From JAOUEA01 sp963797635 (GTDB taxonomy: Bacteria; Actinomycetota; UBA4738; HRBIN12): 64,000 nt of DNA. The notes beneath the pieces were generated by a model that had not been told where the DNA came from, searched no databases, and saw only the letters and a list, made by a program, of their open reading frames with translations. Made by a program: the position numbers and the translations under genes. Positions 35,562 through 45,011 of the stretch are shown here, piece by piece; the stretch's first letter is position 1; every line of letters starts with the position of its first letter. Where the stretch lies: contig CAWCPZ010000010.1 of assembly GCA_963797635.1 (NCBI GenBank), positions 62,001-126,000 on the forward strand, given 5' to 3'.

Positions 35562-36217
35562 TGCCGTTCGGATATCCGGTGATGCTGGAACTCGCCGGCC
35601 GTCGCTGCGTGGTGATCGGCTCGCTCGCCGTGCGCGAGGGCAAGGTCGAAGGACTGCTGGCCGCCGGGGCCACCGACGTCCTCGTGGTCGCTTCGGCGCC
35701 CGACGCGCGGCTGACCGACCTGGAGGAACTGCCCGACGTCGTCGTGGAACGCCGGACCTGGCGGGCCGACGACCTCAACGGCGCCTTCGTGGTCGTGGCG
35801 TCGAGCGCCGACGCGGGTGAGCGCGAGGCGATCGCCCGGGAAGCCCGCTGCCGTCGCGCGCTGGTCAACGTGATGGACGACATCCCCAACTGCGACTGGT
35901 CGGCCCCGGCGATCGTGCGCCGCGGCGAGCTGGTGCTGTCGATCGCCACCGGTGGCGCCTCGCCCGCGTTGGCGAAGCAGCTGCGCGCGGCGCTGTCGGA
36001 GGAGTTCGGCGAGGAATGGTCGGGGGTGGTCTCGGTGCTGCGCGCGGTGCGGGAGGAGACGATGCCTTCCCTGCCCGACGTCGCGACGCGGGCCCAACGC
36101 TGGAGCGACGCGTTGGACCTGGACGAAGCCGCCACGCTGGTGCGTGAAGGTCGCAGCGAGGAACTCGCGTCGCGACTCCGGACCCGCCTCCTCGATCCCG
36201 AAGGCGCCCGGACATGA
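35561..36217 (+). CDS. Precorrin-2 dehydrogenase/sirohydrochlorin ferrochelatase-like protein
   Basis: This 218-residue protein matches the CysG N-terminal/Met8p/SirC family that oxidises precorrin-2 with NAD and may insert iron to make siroheme. It shows PVMLELAGRRCVVIGSLAVREGKVEGLL at the start (the nucleotide-binding loop, less glycine-rich than usual), LVNVMDDIPNCDW, and IATGGASPALAKQLR near the centre. It supplies the siroheme of the sulfite reductase two genes upstream. It overlaps cysH by one base and cobA by 4 bp. Confidence 0.87.
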   Translation: MPFGYPVMLELAGRRCVVIGSLAVREGKVEGLLAAGATDVLVVASAPDARLTDLEELPDVVVERRTWRADDLNGAFVVVASSADAGEREAIAREARCRRALVNVMDDIPNCDWSAPAIVRRGELVLSIATGGASPALAKQLRAALSEEFGEEWSGVVSVLRAVREETMPSLPDVATRAQRWSDALDLDEAATLVREGRSEELASRLRTRLLDPEGART

Positions 36218-36985
36218 CCACGCGCGCGGGCCGGGTGTCGCTGGTGGGCGCAGGACCGGGCGACCCCGAGTTGATCACGGTGAAGGGAGCCCGGCTCCTG
36301 GCCGGGGCCGACGTGATCGTCTACGACCGGCTCGCCGCGCCGGCCCTGCTGGACCTGGCGCCCGCGAGCGCCGAGCGGATCTACGTCGGCAAGGAGCCGG
36401 GTCGCGCCGCGATGTCGCAGGCGGCGATCGGCGAACTGCTGGTCACCGAGGCGCTCAGCCGGCCGCGAGGTGGTTCGGCTGAAAGGCGGCGACCCGTTCG
36501 TGTTCGGGCGAGGCGGCGAGGAGCTCCTCGCCTGCGTCGAGGCGGGGATCGAGGTCGACGTGGTGCCGGGCATCACGAGCGCCGTCGCCGCGCCCGGCGC
36601 GGTGGGGATCCCGGTCACGCACCGGGGCCTGGCGCGTTCGTTCGCGGTGGTGACCGGTTCGACCGCCCACGCCGAGGACACCGTCGATCTGGCCCGCATG
36701 GCCACGGCCACCGACACGCTCATCGTGTTGATGGCCGCGGGCAAACTCGCCGAGACCTGCGAGACGTTGATCGCGGCCGGACGGCCGCCCCATGAGCCCG
36801 CCGCCATCGTGCAGTGGGCGACGACGCCCGAGGAACGGTCGGTGGTGGGGACGCTCGCCGACCTGCCGGCGCTGGCGGCCGCCGCCACGATCGGTCCGCC
36901 GGCGACGTTGATCGTGGGCGAGGTCGCGGCGCTCGCGGGGTCGGCGGAGCGCACCGTTGGTCGTCGCACCGCCACGACCTCCTGA
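36214..36985 (+). CDS. cobA: Uroporphyrinogen-III C-methyltransferase (frameshifted)
   Basis: This SAM-dependent enzyme (SUMT, about 255 residues) makes precorrin-2 for siroheme. The N-terminal piece has VSLVGAGPGDPELITVKGARLL and ADVIVYDRL. The C-terminal piece has VVRLKGGDPFVFGRGGEE, VVPGITSAVAAPG and VTGSTAH. The join is near 36458 (CAGCCGGCCGCG), where one base difference gives AGREVVRLKGGDP. The gene is the last of the sulfate/siroheme operon and is followed by a hairpin. Confidence 0.88.
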
Positions 36986-36986
36986 C

Positions 36987-37029
36987 ACGACGAAGCCCGC
37001 CCGGCGCGGGCCGGACGGGCGTTCGTCGT
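36987..37029 (+). terminator. Terminator hairpin after cobA
   Basis: An outer 8-bp stem (ACGACGAA/TTCGTCGT) encloses a GC-rich inner stem (GCCCGCC with GGACGGGC, one bulge). It begins one base after the cobA stop. There is no long T tract. Confidence 0.6.
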
Positions 37030-37106
37030 GGCGCTCGCCACGGGGGGACCAGGCGAGGCCGTCCGTCGCGAGGAGGGGCTGCTCGCCGCGACGGAGCGAT
37101 ACCGCG

Positions 37107-37298
37107 CTAGTTGAAGATGCTCACCCCTCCGGGTCCCACCAACAGTCCCAGCACGATCAGGACGATCCCCCACAGCACCGCACCGCGGACGATCGTGACG
37201 ATCCCCGCGATCACCAGCACCGCGGCGATGATCCACAGGATCGTATGGGTCGAGCCGTTGTCGGCGGCAAGCATCGCTGAACCGATCTGCAACAACAT
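37107..37298 (-). CDS. GPGG-motif small membrane protein
   Basis: This 63-residue peptide has two hydrophobic segments (about 19-37 and 39-55) and a C-terminal LVGPGGVSIF, the motif after which a family of very small actinobacterial membrane proteins is named. The function is unknown. AGGAGG ends 9 nt before the ATG at 37298 on the minus strand. It is divergent from the Crp/Fnr-type regulator. Confidence 0.75.
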   Translation of the reverse strand: MLLQIGSAMLAADNGSTHTILWIIAAVLVIAGIVTIVRGAVLWGIVLIVLGLLVGPGGVSIFN

Positions 37299-37442
37299 GG
37301 GTTGATTCCTCCTGGACGCGCCCAGCGCGCCGGTCGTCGAGTGTGTCCGGAGCCTTTCCCGGCGGGGCGTCGCTTCACACCTCGACGCGTCGGTACCATG
37401 GCGTACACAGGTCGTTCGGACCACGGGTACGCTTGCAGTTCG

Positions 37443-38198
37443 ATGGCGACCCTCACCGCCGCGGCCGTGTCGCCGCGCCTGGCCGACGCCGCTGCGAACC
37501 GCATGCTCGCAGCCGTCTCACCCGACGGGCTCGAGACGCTGCTCGCCCAGGCCCTGGTGCTCGAGGTCGAGCCCGGCGACCTCCTGTACGAACCCCAGCA
37601 GACGGCGCCCTGGGTGTTCTTCCCGCTGTCGTGCGTGGTCTCGATCATGACCGTCCTCAAGGACGGGTCAGCCGTCGAGACGATCACGATCGGGCGCGAA
37701 GGCATGGTGGGAACGTTCCAGGCGCTCGGCGACGACCACAACCCGAACGGGCGCGCCGTGATCCAGATGGGTGGACGGCTCCTGCGGGTGGACGCGTCCG
37801 TCTTCCGGCGCGAGCTCCAGCGGAACCCGCTGCTCGCCGACGCGATCGAGGCCTACCTGCGCGCGATGCTGATCCACATCTCGCAGAGCGTCGCGTGCGG
37901 TGCGGCCCATTCGGTGAAGGAGCGCCTCGCGCGATGGCTGCTGCAGACCAGCGACCGGGTCGCCAGCGACGACGTGCGCCTGACGCACGAGTTCCTCGCG
38001 CACATCCTGCACGTACGGCGGGCATCGGTGACCGTGGCGCTGGGCGAACTCCAGGACATGGGACTGGTGGCCACGCGCCGGGGCGGGACCCAGGTCCTGG
38101 ATCGCGACGGTCTGGCGAGGCAAGCGTGCGAGTGCTACGCGCTGGTCAACGAGGAGTACGCCCGGCTGATCCCCGGCGAGCCGCCGATCACGTCGTGA
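37443..38198 (+). CDS. Crp/Fnr-family transcriptional regulator
   Basis: This 251-residue regulator has an N-terminal cyclic-nucleotide-binding-like beta-roll (VLEVEPGDLLYEPQQTAPWVFFPLSCVVSI, TIGREGMVGTFQAL) and a C-terminal winged helix (LTHEFLAHILHVRRASVTVALGELQDMGLVATRRG). It lacks the cAMP-binding arginine/serine signature and the Fnr cysteines, so the signal is unknown; this subtype is common in soil bacteria. I chose the ATG at 37443, which follows a TACGCT box by 9 nt; an ATG at 37398 is also in frame. It overlaps the next gene by 4 bp. Confidence 0.83.
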   Translation: MATLTAAAVSPRLADAAANRMLAAVSPDGLETLLAQALVLEVEPGDLLYEPQQTAPWVFFPLSCVVSIMTVLKDGSAVETITIGREGMVGTFQALGDDHNPNGRAVIQMGGRLLRVDASVFRRELQRNPLLADAIEAYLRAMLIHISQSVACGAAHSVKERLARWLLQTSDRVASDDVRLTHEFLAHILHVRRASVTVALGELQDMGLVATRRGGTQVLDRDGLARQACECYALVNEEYARLIPGEPPITS

Positions 38199-39334
38199 GC
38201 GACCGCCCCACGATGAGCGAACCGGAACGGCGACGCCGACATCCGGTCCTTCCGAACGCCGGACAGCTCGACGTTCCAGCGGAGTCGCGACCCCCGGTCG
38301 AAGGGGAGCTGCGGGCCGAGGTCAAGGCCGACCGCGGCAAGATCCTCCTGCGGCTCGCGTTCCTCGCCGTCACGCTGATCGCGCTCTACATCCTGTGGCC
38401 GAGCCTGCTGACCGTGCTGGAGTCCTGGCCCGACCTGCTGACGCTCGATCCGCTCTGGTTCGTGGCGATGCTGGCGCTGGAGTTCGCCAGCTTCGTCTGC
38501 ATCTGGGGGCTCCAGCGGTTGTCGTTGCGCACGCAACGATGGTTCGCCGTGGCCACCGCGCAACTGGCGGCCAATGCCTTCAGTCGCGTCGTGCCGGGCG
38601 GTGCCGCCGCCGGAGGCGCGCTCCAGTACCGCATGCTCACCGAAGCGGGCGAGCAGCCCACGACGGTGGGGACAGGGCTCACCGCCGCATCCCTGATCAG
38701 CACCGGCACCCTGTTCATGCTGCCGCTGCTGGTGGTACCGGCCGCGATCGCCGGCCGACCCACCCCCAGCGGCCTCGCCCAGGCGGCGTGGCTGGGCGGC
38801 GTGGTCTTCGTGGTGGGGTTCTTCGTGGGCTGGCTGCTGATCACCCATGACCGGGCCTTGCTGGCGACGGGCCGCGGGATCCAACGGGTCCGCAACCTGC
38901 TGGTCCGCAAGGGGCCGCGCACCACCGATCTCCCGCAGCGGCTCCTGGTGGAGCGCAACGAGATCCGCCATTCGTTGGGCGCCGCCTGGTGGAAGGCGTT
39001 GCTGTTCGCGCTGGGGAACTGGCTGTTCGACTACCTGGCGCTGCTGGCGGCCCTGGCGGCGGTGGGCTCGTTCCCGCGACCGAGCCTCGTGCTGCTGGCC
39101 TACTCGGCCTCGATGGTGCTGGCCATGATCCCGATCACGCCCGGAGGGCTCGGGTTCGTGGAGGCGGGCCTCACCGGATTGCTGGCGCTGGCCGGCGTGA
39201 ACGCGGGCGACGCCGTGCTCGCCACGCTCGCCTACCGCATGGTCTCGTTCTGGCTCCCGCTGCCGGCCGGCGGGGTCGCGGCGCTGCTGCACCGGCGCCG
39301 GTACGGGCACAAGAGCGAAGGCGTCGCCGCCTGA
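38195..39334 (+). CDS. UPF0104/LPG-synthase-TM-like membrane protein
   Basis: This 379-residue protein starts with a hydrophilic, basic N-terminus (about 1-45) followed by about eight helices of the lysylphosphatidylglycerol-synthase transmembrane family (flippase-like; AANAFSRVVPGGAAAGGALQYRML, IPITPGGLGFVEAGL). There is no cytoplasmic transferase domain, so it is probably a lipid or polyprenyl-linked substrate transporter. The GTG start overlaps the regulator stop, linking their expression. Confidence 0.8.
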   Translation: MSDRPTMSEPERRRRHPVLPNAGQLDVPAESRPPVEGELRAEVKADRGKILLRLAFLAVTLIALYILWPSLLTVLESWPDLLTLDPLWFVAMLALEFASFVCIWGLQRLSLRTQRWFAVATAQLAANAFSRVVPGGAAAGGALQYRMLTEAGEQPTTVGTGLTAASLISTGTLFMLPLLVVPAAIAGRPTPSGLAQAAWLGGVVFVVGFFVGWLLITHDRALLATGRGIQRVRNLLVRKGPRTTDLPQRLLVERNEIRHSLGAAWWKALLFALGNWLFDYLALLAALAAVGSFPRPSLVLLAYSASMVLAMIPITPGGLGFVEAGLTGLLALAGVNAGDAVLATLAYRMVSFWLPLPAGGVAALLHRRRYGHKSEGVAA

Positions 39335-39337
39335 GCG

Positions 39338-40056
39338 TCAGGGGCCGGGAAGGAACGCCAGCACGTCGCGGAGGTCCGCGATCGTCGCGCCGTCCCAAGC
39401 GTCGCGCTCGGGCGTGAGCATCGCGGCATGGTCGAGATCGGGATCGACGAGCAGGTAGGGGTGCATCCCCACCGCCGCGGCGCCGGTGAGTTCGCCGTAG
39501 GCACCGTCGCCGACGTAGACGCATCGATCGGGCGCCACGCCCAGGCGCGAGGCCGCCTCGAGGTAGATGGCGGGTTCGGGCTTGCGCAGCCCCGTCTCGG
39601 ACGAGAACACCTCGGCGTCGACGAGCGCCGCGAGCTCGGTGGTCTGCCACAACGCGGGCGTGTCGGGCGCGCACATGCTGACGAGCGCGATGGGATACCC
39701 GCGGGCCCGCAACGTGGAGAGCACCTCGACCGCGCCGACGCGCGGGTGGAACCACCGGCGGTACATCGCGGCGCGCGGTTCCAGGCCACGCGCGATCGCG
39801 AGGTCAGTCGGGGCGCCAGTCCCAGGTCGTCGCAGACCGCACGCACGTTGTCCTCGACCGTGGCGAAGCCCCCGGTCTGCCGCGCCCGGGCCGTGGCGTC
39901 CCAGGCCGCCCGGAAGGTATCGACCTCGGCGCCCACCGCCTCCGCCATCGCGGCCACCGACGCGTAGAAGTCGGCCTTGGAGTACTCGGGCACCAAGGTG
40001 CCGTAGAGGTCGAACAGGACCGCGTCGACCGGCCCCGTCGGCCCGGGGACGCTCAT
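39338..40056 (-). CDS. HAD-family hydrolase (frameshifted)
   Basis: This protein of about 240 residues is a haloacid-dehalogenase-type phosphatase. The N-terminal piece has the nucleophile motif DAVLFDLYGTLV. The C-terminal piece has the later motifs IALVSMCA, GLRKPEPAIYLEAA (motif III Lys) and CVYVGDGAYGELTGAAAVG (motif IV). They join near 39804-39811, where one base restores LTDLAIARGLEPRAAMYRRW. The ATG at 40056 overlaps the stop of the acetyltransferase gene (ATGA), so the two are coupled. The substrate is unknown. Confidence 0.78.
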
Positions 40057-40601
40057 CCCCGGCGCGCTCGCCATTCGCGATCCAGGATCCCGAACATCAC
40101 GAGGTCGACGAACCCACCGTCGATCCGGCCGTTCTCCCGCCCCGTCCCCTCTTCGACCATGCCCAGGCGTTCGGCGACGGCGCGACTGCGCGCGTTGCCC
40201 GTGGCGGCGTGGAGCTCGACCCGGTGCAGGCCCAGTTCCTCGAACGCGAGCGCCAGGAACCGTTCGCACGTTCGGGTCACGATCCCGCGTCCCTCGGCGT
40301 CGCCGTCGATCCAATAGCCCACTTCGGCCTTGGCATCCATCGTGTCGACCTGCAAGCCGGCGGAACCGACCATCCGCCCATCCAGGAAGATCCCGTTGCC
40401 CTCACGGTCGTGCTCGGACGCCAACGCCCGTTCGATGAACTCGCGGGTGTCGGCCGGGCCCTTCGTCATGGGTTCCCACGCCATCCATGGGCGCAGGCGG
40501 TCGCGGTTGCGGTCGACCAGCGCGAAGAGCTCGACGTCGTCGTCGGGCGTGAGCGTGCGGACCACGATCCCGTCGCCCAGCTCCCACAGGATCGGGTTCA
40601 C
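40053..40601 (-). CDS. GNAT acetyltransferase, RimJ/RimL type
   Basis: This intact 182-residue N-acetyltransferase has VRTLTPDDDVELFALVDRNRDRLRPWM, then GYWIDGDAEGRGIVTRTCERFLALAFEELG (acetyl-CoA binding) and NARSRAVAERLGM. This matches proteins that acetylate ribosomal-protein N-termini or amino-group substrates. The GTG start overlaps the stop of the acyl-CoA ligase gene and its end overlaps the HAD gene, so the three genes form one transcript. Confidence 0.88.
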   Translation of the reverse strand: MNPILWELGDGIVVRTLTPDDDVELFALVDRNRDRLRPWMAWEPMTKGPADTREFIERALASEHDREGNGIFLDGRMVGSAGLQVDTMDAKAEVGYWIDGDAEGRGIVTRTCERFLALAFEELGLHRVELHAATGNARSRAVAERLGMVEEGTGRENGRIDGGFVDLVMFGILDREWRARRG

Positions 40602-42331
40602 GGGGCGGACGTGCCCGACGCGGCCTCGCGCTTGGCGCGCTCTTCCTCCTGCAGGACTCGCCGCAGCACCTTGCCGATCAGCGTCTCAGGGAGCTCATCG
40701 CGGAACTCGATCTCCTTGGGCACGCGGTAGCCGGTGAGCCCCTGGTCGGGGTCGCGACACCACGACGTGATCTCCTCGGCGGTGGCGGTCTCCCCGGGCT
40801 TCAGCACGATGAACGCCTTCACGCGTTCGCCGGTGGTGTCGTCGGGCACGCCCACCACCGCGCACTTGAAGATCTTCGGGTGGTGGTAGAGCACCGCCTC
40901 GACCTCGGTGGGATACACGTTGAAGCCCGACACCAGGATCATGTCCTTGATGCGGTCGACGATCTGGAAGTAGCCGTCCTCGTCCATGATCGCGACGTCC
41001 CCGGTGTGCAGCCAGCCGTTGCGGATCACCAGGCCGCTCTCGTCCGGCCGGTTCCAGTAGCCCAGCATCACCTGCGGGCCCCTGATGCACATCTCGCCGC
41101 GTTCGCCCCGGGCCACCTCGCGGTCGGGCTCGTCGAGGTCGACCAGCTTCACGTCGGTGTCGGGCAGCGGCAGCCCGATGAACCCCTCCTTGCGCTCGCC
41201 GACCAACGGGTTGGCGTGCGTGACCGGAGAACACTCGGTGAGGCCGTAGCCCTCGACCACCTTGGCGCCGCCGGTGATCCGCTCGAACTCCTGGGCCACC
41301 GCCATGGGCAACGGCGCCGCGCCCGAGATGCAGGCCTTCAGCGAGCCCAGGTCGTGCTTGGGCGTACGGGGGTCCTGGTTGAGCGCCAGGTACATGCGCG
41401 GCACGCCCGGGAACAGCGTGGGCTTCTCCTTCGCCATGGCCTTCAGCGCCATGTCGATCTCGAAGCGCGGGAGCAGGATCAGCTTGGCCGCTTTCGTCAT
41501 CGAGAAATCCATCACCAGCGTGCCGAACGAGTGGAAGAACGGCAGCGCCGCCACGATCCCGTCCTCGCCCTGGCGAACGACGTTGAGCCACGCCGAGGCC
41601 TGGCGGGCGTTCGCCACCAGGTTCGAGTGGGAGAGCATGGCGCCCTTGGACAACCCGGTGGTGCCGCCGGTGTAGACCAGCGCCGCCACCTCGGTGTCGG
41701 GGTCGGCGATCGTGGCCTCGGGCGGCACGGGTCCGGCCTGCTTCATCAGGTCGGCCCACCAGCGCACCCGATGGCCCTCGGGGATGAAGGGGAACGGCGT
41801 GCCGTGCTTCTTCGCATCGGACTTGAACTTCAGCGGGGCCAGCCACTTGATCGGCGCCGCCATGTAGTGGTTCAGCTTGACGCCGATGACCTCCTGGACG
41901 CCCGCGACATCCCGGATCTCGCCGAACCGCGCGTAGATCTGGTCGAGCACGATCATGACGCGGGCGCCGGAGTCCTTGATCTGGTGCTCGAGCTCGCGCT
42001 CGGTGTACAGCGGGTTGTTCCCCACCGCCACCGCGCCGATCCGCTGGCAGGCGAAGAACGCGATCACGTACTCGGGGCAGTTGGGCAGGATCATGCCCAC
42101 GCGATCACCCTGCTTGACGCCGAGGCCGGCAAGGACCGCCGAGAACCGCTCCACCTCCTTGAGCAGCGTCGCGTAGCTCATCCGCGCGCCGAAGAAGGCG
42201 AGCGCCGGACGGTCGGGGAAGCCCGCAACCGCGCTGCGCAGCAAGGCATACAGCGGTTCCTTCGGGTAGGGCGCGAGCGAGTGCGGCACGTCGGGTGGAT
42301 ACGAGGCGAACCAGGCGCGATCATCGGTCAT
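40598..42331 (-). CDS. fadD: Long-chain fatty-acid-CoA ligase (AMP-binding)
   Basis: This 577-residue adenylate-forming enzyme activates a fatty acid to its acyl-CoA. The ATP-binding motif YTGGTTGLSKGAMLSHSNL, the EGYGLTECSPVTH adenylate motif, GDVAIMDEDGYFQIVDRIKDMI and the C-terminal Lys region (GKVLRR) are all in place. The ATG at 42331 is my start; an ATG at 42340 is in frame. It is the first gene of the ligase-GNAT-HAD transcript. The chain-length preference is inferred from overall resemblance to FadD. Confidence 0.9.
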   Translation of the reverse strand: MTDDRAWFASYPPDVPHSLAPYPKEPLYALLRSAVAGFPDRPALAFFGARMSYATLLKEVERFSAVLAGLGVKQGDRVGMILPNCPEYVIAFFACQRIGAVAVGNNPLYTERELEHQIKDSGARVMIVLDQIYARFGEIRDVAGVQEVIGVKLNHYMAAPIKWLAPLKFKSDAKKHGTPFPFIPEGHRVRWWADLMKQAGPVPPEATIADPDTEVAALVYTGGTTGLSKGAMLSHSNLVANARQASAWLNVVRQGEDGIVAALPFFHSFGTLVMDFSMTKAAKLILLPRFEIDMALKAMAKEKPTLFPGVPRMYLALNQDPRTPKHDLGSLKACISGAAPLPMAVAQEFERITGGAKVVEGYGLTECSPVTHANPLVGERKEGFIGLPLPDTDVKLVDLDEPDREVARGERGEMCIRGPQVMLGYWNRPDESGLVIRNGWLHTGDVAIMDEDGYFQIVDRIKDMILVSGFNVYPTEVEAVLYHHPKIFKCAVVGVPDDTTGERVKAFIVLKPGETATAEEITSWCRDPDQGLTGYRVPKEIEFRDELPETLIGKVLRRVLQEEERAKREAASGTSAP

Positions 42332-42403
42332 GGGGCGCATCATCGCGGCCGCTCGCGGGTGCTGCAAGCCGGACGCTGCCGATGGACGCTCCGCGGGAGC
42401 GAC

Positions 42404-42409
42404 TATACA
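42404..42409 (+). promoter_or_regulatory. -10 box upstream of the frameshifted lipoprotein
   Basis: TATACA is a near-consensus -10 sequence 74 bp before the ATG at 42484, just after a small CGCTCC/GGAGCG hairpin. A GAGGGGG ribosome site at 42470-42476 follows. The rest of the 42341-42483 gap shows nothing else I can interpret. Confidence 0.4.
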
Positions 42410-42483
42410 CAGGGGGTTTGCGTCGGACCGGATGCGATGCGACCATCGCGACCAACATCCGTTCGTCTCGAGGGGGACCCATC

Positions 42484-43100
42484 ATGAAGAGGAAGACATT
42501 GCTTGCGCTGTCCGCGATCCCGCTGGCGTTCTTGCTGAGTTCCTGCTTCGTGCTGCAGGGCTTCTGGATCAACGGCCAACTAGATCGTGGCCGGTGGGAA
42601 GGCCACGAAGGCCGTCTTCAAGATCCACGCCGGCGACCTCGACGAGCGACAACGCCTACCAGTTCTTCCTGGTCGGCGTGACCGACGACAACGACCTCGA
42701 TGGCCGGCAAGGCGACGTGGGGCACCAACGGCACGTGTCGGCGGACCCTACCCGCTGCCCAGCTTCGGCCGGACCTGGCCAGCGATGATCGGCAGCGACT
42801 GCGCGTCAGAACGGCTTCGACCTCGGCTCGATGTGACGGGCGTGACCTGGAAGGGCTACATCACCCCGACGTCGATCAACGACAAGAACAAGGTGAACAA
42901 GTACGTGCATGGTGCAGGTCGGGCTCGAAGGCGGTCGCGATGCCGCGACCGCGACCGATCAGCCGGTGATCGGCGTCACCGGCGCCTGGGCCGACGACGG
43001 CGACAGCGTGCCCGAGGGCGAGCGACACCTTCCTCTGCACCGGCGTCGAGCCAGGTATCGTCAACGTCACGAGCCTGACCTCGCACCCGAACTCATCTGA
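42484..43100 (+). pseudogene. Predicted lipoprotein with many frameshifts
   Basis: The gene starts well: ATG with a ribosome site, a signal peptide and a lipobox (LAFLLSSC, Cys about residue 21). It then changes frame at least seven times in about 600 bp. The pieces read sensibly as protein in turn: GGKATKAVFKIHAGDLD, DNAYQFFLVGVTDDNDL, MAGKATWGTNGTC, GGPYPLPSF, VTGVTWKGYITPTSINDKNKVNK, VQVGLEGG, PVIGVTGAWADDGDSVPE and SDTFLCTGV. I do not recognise the family. Real decay would normally also bring stop codons, while base-calling errors alone should not cluster so tightly, so both remain possible. The end is placed at a TGA at 43098. Confidence 0.6.
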
Positions 43101-43102
43101 GG

Positions 43103-43120
43103 CCGCGGCGTCAGCCGCGG
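43103..43120 (+). terminator. Possible terminator hairpin
   Basis: A 7-bp perfect stem (CCGCGGC/GCCGCGG) with a GTCA loop lies 2 bp after the presumed end of the lipoprotein and about 90 bp before the ABC exporter. It has no T tract. Confidence 0.4.
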
Positions 43121-43212
43121 ACCTCGTACCACGGGCGCCGGTTCACGCGGTTCGTACCATGCGTGAGCGGGCGTTCGTGTGTGCGCTCCGCTCCGTCCCC
43201 TGAGGAACCACC

Positions 43213-45011
43213 ATGCAGACCACGACTCCGACAACCCCCATCGCTCCCAACCGAGGCCGGTCGACCGGCAGATCTTCCGCCGCGGCATGCGGTTGGTGGG
43301 TTCCTACGTGCGCATGCACCCGAAGCCGTTCGCGGCCTCGGTGGCCGGTTCGGTGCTGTTCGCGTTCGCCTCGCTGTGGCTGACCACCGCGTTGGCGCGC
43401 GCCACCGACCAGGTCCTCAAACCCGCGTTCGAGGGCACGCTGGACACCTCGAAGGTCTGGATCGCCGTCGCCGGCCTGATGATCGGCGGCGTCGGGCGGG
43501 CGCTGGGCATCATGTGCCGCCGGTACTACTCGGGCGTGGCGGGCGAGCGGGTCATGGCCACCCTGCGGACGCGGGTGGCGGAGCGGTATCGCGCGCTCTC
43601 GCTCCAGTACCACCGCGAGACCCCCACGGGCGAGCTCCTGGCGCACATGGAGGCCGACGTGAAGGCCGCGGTCGACGTGTTCTGGCCGGTGCCGTTCGCC
43701 GTGGGCGTGATCCTGCTGACCGTGCTGGCCCTGGTGGCGCTGCTGCTCACCGATCCGTGGCTCGCGCTGGTGGGGCTCATCGCGTTCCCCTCGCTCGCCG
43801 TGATGAACCGGATCTTCGCCCGGCGGATGGAAGAGCCGGCCCAGACCGCACAGGAGCGCATCGGTGACGTGAGCGCCGTGGCCCACGAATCGATCGATGG
43901 CGCCCTCGTGGTGAAGACGCTGGGCCGCGAGGACGCCGAGACCCGCCGGCTGTACGAACAGGCCGACGCCCTGCGCGACGCCCGGGTGCGAGGCGGCACG
44001 ATCAGGGCCACCTTCGAGGCCGCGCTCGATGCGTTGCCCACGATGGCGATCATCCTGCTGCTCGCGGTCGGGTCGGCGCGCGTGGCCAGCGGCCAGATCA
44101 CGCTGGGCGAGCTGATCGGCTTCATCGCGCTCTTCCAGCTGTTGTCCTGGCCCATGCGGTTCATCGGATGGATCCTGGCCGAGCTGCCGCGGGCCGTCGT
44201 GGGATACGACCGCATCGAGGAGGTCCTGCGCGAACCCGTGACGGTCACGCCGGCACGCGCGGGGATCGTCCTGCCGGACGGCCCCCTCGATCTGCACGTC
44301 CACGACCTCCGCCTGGAGTACGACCCTGCCATGCCCGTGCTGGAAGGCGTGAACTTCGAGGTGCTGGCCGGGGAGTCGGTGGCGATCGTCGGGCCCACGG
44401 GCGTCGGCAAGAGCACCCTCACCCAGCTGATGGTTCGCCTGGTCGACCCCGACACCGGCCACGTGGAGATCGGTGGCGTCGACCTGCGCGAGGTGGACGT
44501 CGCGTCACTGCGTGCGTCCGTGGCCGTGGTGTTCCAGGAGAGCTTCCTGTTCGCCGACACCGTTCGATCCAACATCGCCCTCGACTCCGGGGCCGATGAC
44601 GACGAGGTGATCCGCGCCGCCAAGATCGCGGCGTGCGATCGGTTCATCCGTGCGCTGCCGAAGGGCTACGACACGATCGTCGGTGAGCGAGGTCTCTCGC
44701 TGTCGGGCGGCGAACGTCAACGGGTGGCGCTGGCCCGGGCGTTGGTGCGCAAGCCACGGCTGCTGATCCTGGACGACGCGACCAGCGCCGTGGACCCCTC
44801 GATCGAGGCCGAGATCCTGGGCGGACTCAGGCGCGAGCTCGCCACCACGCTGGTGGTGGTCGCCTATCGCCTGTCCACGATCAGCCTCGCCGACCGCGTG
44901 ATCTTCCTGCGCAGCGGCCGGGTGGAGGCCACCGGCTCGCATGCCGAGCTCCTGGCCACCCAGCCCGGGTACGGCGCGATCATCCGTGCCTACGAGCGAG
45001 GTGAGCGCTGA
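43213..45011 (+). CDS. ABC exporter half-transporter, degenerate-site subunit
   Basis: This protein of about 600 residues has an N-terminal six-helix exporter domain and a C-terminal ATPase domain. Walker A is GPTGVGKST (near 44391), the signature is an intact LSGGERQ (near 44700), but Walker B reads LLILDDATS with Asp in place of the catalytic Glu, and the H-loop reads VVAYRLS with Tyr (44864) for His. It pairs with the next gene, which complements these defects. The best ribosome site precedes the ATG at 43213, in a different frame from the rest, suggesting a shift near 43250; GTG at 43179 and ATG at 43287 are in-frame alternatives. The exported substrate is unknown. Confidence 0.87.
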
